DNA of 64,000 nt from Candidatus Saccharibacteria bacterium UBA5148 (GTDB taxonomy: Bacteria > Patescibacteriota > Saccharimonadia > Saccharimonadales > UBA4665), in contig DHXU01000006.1 of assembly GCA_002413835.1 (NCBI GenBank), positions 73,259 through 137,258 of the forward strand, in the 5' to 3' direction. Under the pieces are notes generated by a model that was not told where the DNA came from, did not search any database, and saw only the letters and a program-made list of their open reading frames with translations. The translations under genes were made by a program, and so were the position numbers. Below are positions 59,965 to 64,000 of this stretch, in pieces (the stretch's first letter is position 1; every line of letters begins with the position of its first letter).

Positions 59965-61206
59965 ATGTTTTACGTTAGAAAATTGGGTCTGTGGGTAGGG
60001 ATATTGGCAGTCGTCCTCGGCGTCGTATTACCGCCGGCGGCAGCTAGTGCCCAGGCGACGACAACTCGGCCTCCTCTCAGCCTGACTACGTCGCCGATCC
60101 CACTTAGTATCGTGACGCAGCCCAACAAGACCGTCACTGCCGACATTCGGATCAAGAATAACAGTACCGTAACTGAGAAGCTGAAGATCGAACTGCTGAA
60201 GTTTGGTGCTAACGGCGCTGATGGTAACCCACAGCTGCATGAGCGGGAAGCTAAAGATACCTATTTTGATTGGGTCAGCTTCTCGGAGCAAACATTTACG
60301 GCTGAACCGAATGTCTGGAAGACGATCAAGATGACGATTAAGACACCGCCCGATGCCGCTTTTGGCTATTATCTGGCTGTGCTGTTTTCGCGGGCTAACC
60401 CGGACAAGCCGACCGGGGGTGCCAGCGCCGTAGAAGGCGGAGTTGCCAGCTTGGTGCTGCTCGATGTTGAGGCACCGGGTGCGAAGCGGGAAGCAAAAGT
60501 CGCAAGTCTGACAGCTGACCGCAAGGTGTACGAGTTTCTGCCAGCTAACCTCAATATCAAATTACAAAATTCTGGTAATATCCATGTGGCACCAACAGGA
60601 AGTATATTTATCAAGCGTGGTGGTCAGCAGGTAGCAGTATTAGACTTTAATACTGCCCGCGGTAATATATTACCTCAGACTGATCGGTCATTTACGGTTT
60701 CCTGGAATGATGGCTTTCCGAGTTATGACGTAAAAACGGCCGACAATAAGACGACCAAGACGCTGAAATGGGACTTTAGTAAGATTCAAAAATTCCGCTT
60801 TGGACACTACACCGCGACACTGGTGGCGGTCTATGATAACGGTCAGCGCGATATTCCTGTCGAAGCAACGGTTGGATTTTGGGTCATACCGTGGCGTATT
60901 CTCGGTGTCGGTTTGCTGATAGTTCTTTTGATAGGCTTTGGCATCTGGATGATCGTGCGCAGCGTCTGGAAGAAGATTCCTCGTCGTCCAAGTGACAAGT
61001 CCGGATCAGACGATGGGGCTGCGAAATCCGACTCTCCAGGGGCTCAACCGACTTCTCAGGAGCCGACTCCGCCGCAAAAAAAGGCTGAACCTGCCACAGA
61101 GCCGGACGACACTGCCAGTGAATCTGATTCAGCCAGTAATTCCAACGCTGCTGCAACGACAACTCCGCCAGACAAACCTAAGACGGCACCAGAGTTAAAG
61201 GATTGA
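59965..61206 (+). CDS. Membrane-anchored DUF916-like surface protein with long cytosolic tail
   Basis: The 413-residue protein has a signal peptide (about 6-31), two Ig-like domains (LTTSPIPLSIVTQPNKTVTA; turn FGYYLAVLFS; second domain NSGNIHVAPTGSIFIKRGGQ), a membrane helix (about 312-332) and then about 80 residues of Ser/Pro/Thr/Asp/Glu-rich tail (SDKSGSDDGAAKSDSPGAQP region). The tail is predicted to be on the cytosolic side and is not seen in the other DUF916 proteins here. Its stop overlaps the next gene's TTG start. Confidence 0.75.
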   Translation: MFYVRKLGLWVGILAVVLGVVLPPAAASAQATTTRPPLSLTTSPIPLSIVTQPNKTVTADIRIKNNSTVTEKLKIELLKFGANGADGNPQLHEREAKDTYFDWVSFSEQTFTAEPNVWKTIKMTIKTPPDAAFGYYLAVLFSRANPDKPTGGASAVEGGVASLVLLDVEAPGAKREAKVASLTADRKVYEFLPANLNIKLQNSGNIHVAPTGSIFIKRGGQQVAVLDFNTARGNILPQTDRSFTVSWNDGFPSYDVKTADNKTTKTLKWDFSKIQKFRFGHYTATLVAVYDNGQRDIPVEATVGFWVIPWRILGVGLLIVLLIGFGIWMIVRSVWKKIPRRPSDKSGSDDGAAKSDSPGAQPTSQEPTPPQKKAEPATEPDDTASESDSASNSNAAATTTPPDKPKTAPELKD

Positions 61207-62285
61207 ACGGGTGGCGAAATAAGCTACCTGTAGCGGCCTTTTTGGTCGGAAGCGCATTGCTATTCTTGGTAGTATTGCTACCAGGCCAGGCCAGTGCAGT
61301 GCCTGCTAAAATTAGCACACCCCAGCCAGCTGCGACCGGTCTGCGCTCATCTGTTGCTAACCCCGCCGCAGCCAACGGAATTAGCAAACGCGGCGGTGTG
61401 ACGATCTCTCCGGCATTCCAGCAGGTGTCTATTGATGCCAACCAGCCGCAGCTGACCTTTGACTTTAGCATCACCAATAATGCCGATGTTTCGTATGAAT
61501 TTGGTCTGTCGGTCGTTGATTTTGGTAGCCTGGACGAAACCGGTGGCGTGCTATTCGTGGGCAATGGCTCAAAGGCGCTTAGCTACCGCTATGCATTATC
61601 ACCGTGGGTGACGCTTGAGAAAGACCGCGTCGTTGTTGAGCCGCATGCCACCGAAAAAGTTCCGGTTACGATTGATAACAAAGAATCCCTCACCCCTGGC
61701 GGCCATTATGGCGCTATCCTAGTAACCCCGACAGAAACCGGTGCCAATGCTGGCCGCAAAGTTCAGATTGACCAGGTGGCTTCGTCGTTGCTGTTTGTCA
61801 AGAAACTTGGTGGTGATGTCTACCGGCTTGAGCTGAATAAGCTACGGGTTCGGCCACATATCTTTAGCTTGCCTGGCAGTATCGATGTACGTTTCCAGAA
61901 CTCTGGAAACGTACACGTTATACCCCGTGGTCTCGTGACGCTGAGTGATTCGCGCGGCCGGATTGTGAAGCGGGGGATTATCAACGCTGATTCGGGCATC
62001 GTGTTGCCGGAAAGCTTCCGCAGTCTGACGGTGCCATTGGAGGCAGTTGGCAGTTCATGGCTGCCTGGCCGCTACAAACTGACGACCACCTACCGCTATG
62101 ATGATCAGACGAGTGTGCGGACGGTCACTAGCAGCTTTGTCTATGTAAATGTTGGATTTGTCCTCCTCATCTTATTGCTGGTGGCTCTTGTCATGGCATA
62201 CTGCCTGAATCGCAAGCACCGCTCCCGCATCACGGCCACCGGCCACAGAGTCGTCCGCCGCATCCGCCAGTTCCGGCTGCACTAA
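61203..62285 (+). CDS. Membrane-anchored DUF916-like surface protein
   Basis: The 360-residue protein begins at TTG in a TTGA overlap with the upstream gene, so translation is coupled. Signal segment about 9-31; domain 1 with VTISPAFQQVSIDANQPQLT and GGHYGAILVT; domain 2 with NSGNVHVIPRGLVTLSDSRG; C-terminal membrane helix (about 315-335) and a basic tail. An AAAGG overlaps the start region; no better start is apparent. It is the last complete gene of the third surface cluster. Confidence 0.72.
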   Translation: MNGWRNKLPVAAFLVGSALLFLVVLLPGQASAVPAKISTPQPAATGLRSSVANPAAANGISKRGGVTISPAFQQVSIDANQPQLTFDFSITNNADVSYEFGLSVVDFGSLDETGGVLFVGNGSKALSYRYALSPWVTLEKDRVVVEPHATEKVPVTIDNKESLTPGGHYGAILVTPTETGANAGRKVQIDQVASSLLFVKKLGGDVYRLELNKLRVRPHIFSLPGSIDVRFQNSGNVHVIPRGLVTLSDSRGRIVKRGIINADSGIVLPESFRSLTVPLEAVGSSWLPGRYKLTTTYRYDDQTSVRTVTSSFVYVNVGFVLLILLLVALVMAYCLNRKHRSRITATGHRVVRRIRQFRLH

Positions 62286-62417
62286 GACTACTGCGTACGG
62301 GCCGAAAAATAGAGCTGAGGTTTACCGTAAGCGCATTGTTTTGAAACGCTAAAACTGTTATCCTTAAAGTACTGCTTTTAAGAGGTCACGAGACAGCAGT
62401 TTGGGTAGTTTGAGGGA

Positions 62418-64000
62418 ATGAAACAGATAGCTTTTCGAATAAAAATGCCAATCAAGGTATCTACAGCGCTTATGTTAGCGCTGTTTGGGATGCTAGCTAT
62501 GGTCATAACTTTCGCTAGTTTCACCGCCAAAACTCAGGCCGCTGCCGGTATCTACAAAACCATCAACTTTCAGGGTAAAGTCGTCAACACCAATGGCACG
62601 AACGTAGCTGACGCCAGCTACACCTTCAAATTCCGGATTTACACCAGCGCCAGTGCCGATACGGCGACACCATGTGCCAATACCTGTGCCTGGGAAGAAT
62701 CCAAAAGCTTGACGACCGTCAACGGTATTTTTCAGACCAACCTCGGTGACACCACGACGCTGCCAGGTTCCGTTAACTTCAACACCGACACGTTGTACAT
62801 CGCTGTTATCTTCAATAGTGACACCGAAATGGCGCCGCGCATTCGACTGACCTCAGTGCCGTATGCCTTCAACGCTGATATGCTTGACGGCCTGGACAGC
62901 TCGGCGCTGGTACAGTTGTCACCGGCTGGTGGTCAGCAGTCTGGCTCGATCAATGTCAGCGGTGGCATCACCTCTGGCGGCACGGTGTCGACCAATACGG
63001 TCGATGCTTCGTCAAGCGGCGCGCTGACACTTGGTTCGACAAATGCAACTGGCCTGACACTGGCCAAGAATACGACACTCGGGAGCGGGTTGACGTTGTC
63101 GCTGCAGGGTAACAATGCCTTGAACCTCGGGTCAACAACAGCAGCTGGTGGAATTATTTTCAAAGACGGTACGGCTAACAACCGAACGGTGACGATTAGT
63201 ACAGTGGGGTTGACAGCCAGCTATGCCCTTAACTTACCGAGCACGGCAGCCGTCGGTGGCGGCCAGTGTTTGCAGACAGCAACTGGTTCCACTGTCAACT
63301 TAACCTTTGGTTCCTGTACTGGTGCTACTGGCGGCTTTGTAACCTTACAAGCCGGAACACCCGGAACTGCTGATAGTGGCAACATTAACATTACAGGGGT
63401 CGGCATCGCCGCCTCTTTCTATGCCAGCACGTTCGATACGGCAACTGGCGTGCTGATGAACATCGGTACTGGCAACGCCACGTCGATCACCATTGGCAAA
63501 GCGACAGTCACAACTACCGTCGGCGGCGCACTAAACACGCAGGACATCACCCTGGCTGCCAACAAGAGCCTGACATTTACGGCTGGCAACGGCACGTTCG
63601 ACCAATCGGCAAGCACTGGAACCTTCAAATCAAGCGTTGGCGCCAACACTCTCGGTGGCGATACAACCGTTGCCAGCAACAAGACTTTCACGGCAAGCGG
63701 CAGTGCTCTTTTCAAGGACGCCACCAACTCCACTACCGCCTTCCAAGTCCAGAATGCCGCTGGCAACAGCCTCTTCACCGCCGATACTACCAACATGGCC
63801 ATCAACGTCAATAACGGCGTGCTGAACGTAAATGGCCTGAGCGCTCCGGCCGCTCCGGCCATTGCCCTGGCTTCCGGTGGTACGCTGGCATACAGCACTA
63901 CCTACCAGTATCGCCTGGCTGCTACCAATGCCGCCGGCCGGACTAATGCCGTCAACTCCAGTCCGACCAGCGTAACGACGGCCGGCAGCGGTACGACACG
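62418..64000 (+). CDS. Large exported fibre-like protein, cut by the right edge
   Basis: The frame is open from ATG 62418 to the last base (527 residues visible), so the C-terminus is missing. A signal peptide (about 14-41) precedes GIYKTINFQGKVVNTNGTNV, then a domain ending RLTSVPYAFNADMLDGLDSS, which resembles the V-P-Y-A-x-x-A-x-x-L-x-G-x motif of bacterial and phage fibre proteins. The remainder is repetitive Thr/Ser/Gly/Asn beta sequence (for example TIGKATVTTTVGG), with an FN3-like start near 475 (SAPAAPAIALASGGTLAYST). A GAGGGA directly abuts the ATG, too close to be a normal ribosome site. Confidence 0.65.
   Translation, partial: MKQIAFRIKMPIKVSTALMLALFGMLAMVITFASFTAKTQAAAGIYKTINFQGKVVNTNGTNVADASYTFKFRIYTSASADTATPCANTCAWEESKSLTTVNGIFQTNLGDTTTLPGSVNFNTDTLYIAVIFNSDTEMAPRIRLTSVPYAFNADMLDGLDSSALVQLSPAGGQQSGSINVSGGITSGGTVSTNTVDASSSGALTLGSTNATGLTLAKNTTLGSGLTLSLQGNNALNLGSTTAAGGIIFKDGTANNRTVTISTVGLTASYALNLPSTAAVGGGQCLQTATGSTVNLTFGSCTGATGGFVTLQAGTPGTADSGNINITGVGIAASFYASTFDTATGVLMNIGTGNATSITIGKATVTTTVGGALNTQDITLAANKSLTFTAGNGTFDQSASTGTFKSSVGANTLGGDTTVASNKTFTASGSALFKDATNSTTAFQVQNAAGNSLFTADTTNMAINVNNGVLNVNGLSAPAAPAIALASGGTLAYSTTYQYRLAATNAAGRTNAVNSSPTSVTTAGSGTT

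Noticed and set aside
1..64000. CRISPR arrays, insertion sequences and rRNA genes
   Set aside because: No spaced repeats, transposase motifs or rRNA sequences were seen anywhere in the window.

Overview
The window looks like a chromosomal segment of a Patescibacteria/CPR bacterium, most likely a Saccharibacteria (TM7) relative. This is inference from gene content, not from a marker gene. The support is: short MetG and AlaS without their usual C-terminal appendages, no biosynthetic operons, UGA used as a normal stop, repeated arrays of exported Thr/Ser/Gly-rich proteins with DUF916-type partners, very small intergenic gaps, and many genes whose -10 box lies only 6-11 nt before the ATG (leaderless transcripts). 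Base composition is close to 50% GC, except for a GC-richer block at about 53.0-54.9 kb.

Layout. 1-3.0 kb: two genes resembling phage virion or tail-fibre proteins. 3.0-8.0 kb: a 2H phosphoesterase, an FAD-linked oxidase/reductase, and two divergent exported enzymes (phosphoesterase, glycoside hydrolase) sharing one N-terminal module. 8.2-19 kb: two tandem seven-repeat FG-GAP propeller proteins, then the first surface cluster (DUF916, WxL-like, DUF916, PKD protein). 19-22 kb: a multi-membrane-span protein fused to a PIG-L deacetylase. 22-28.4 kb: tRNA-Cys, then a KaiC-KaiB-KaiB-histidine kinase operon, two degenerate Nudix-fold genes, tRNA-Leu, a HIT-like protein and an intact Nudix hydrolase. 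28.4-30.6 kb: a two-gene reverse operon whose larger product carries a caspase/CHAT-like His-Cys pattern. 30.7-35.3 kb: a possible Met-rich leader peptide, metG, tatD, two small genes and a cysteine desulfurase. 35.4-41.5 kb: a divergent F1-ATPase-like operon with no a-subunit gene, preceded by an exported protein that ends in a subunit-c-like hairpin without the acidic residue. 41.7-51.9 kb: the second and largest surface cluster. 51.9-56.9 kb: mnmA, two unusual membrane proteins around a densely structured non-coding stretch, and alaS. 57-64 kb: the third surface cluster and the start of a large exported protein that runs off the right edge.

How it fits together. The most striking theme is the repeated pairing of small exported proteins ending in a WxL-like beta motif with a terminal aromatic residue and membrane-anchored DUF916 proteins: nine of the former, six of the latter, plus two PKD/Ig-like anchored proteins. 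This resembles the WxL/WxIP cell-surface complexes of Firmicutes but lacks the Trp-x-Leu signature. The Kai-like operon and the F1-like ATPase with an unconventional membrane sector are the other candidates for an undescribed system. Cysteine desulfurase and MnmA together would make 2-thiouridine in tRNA.
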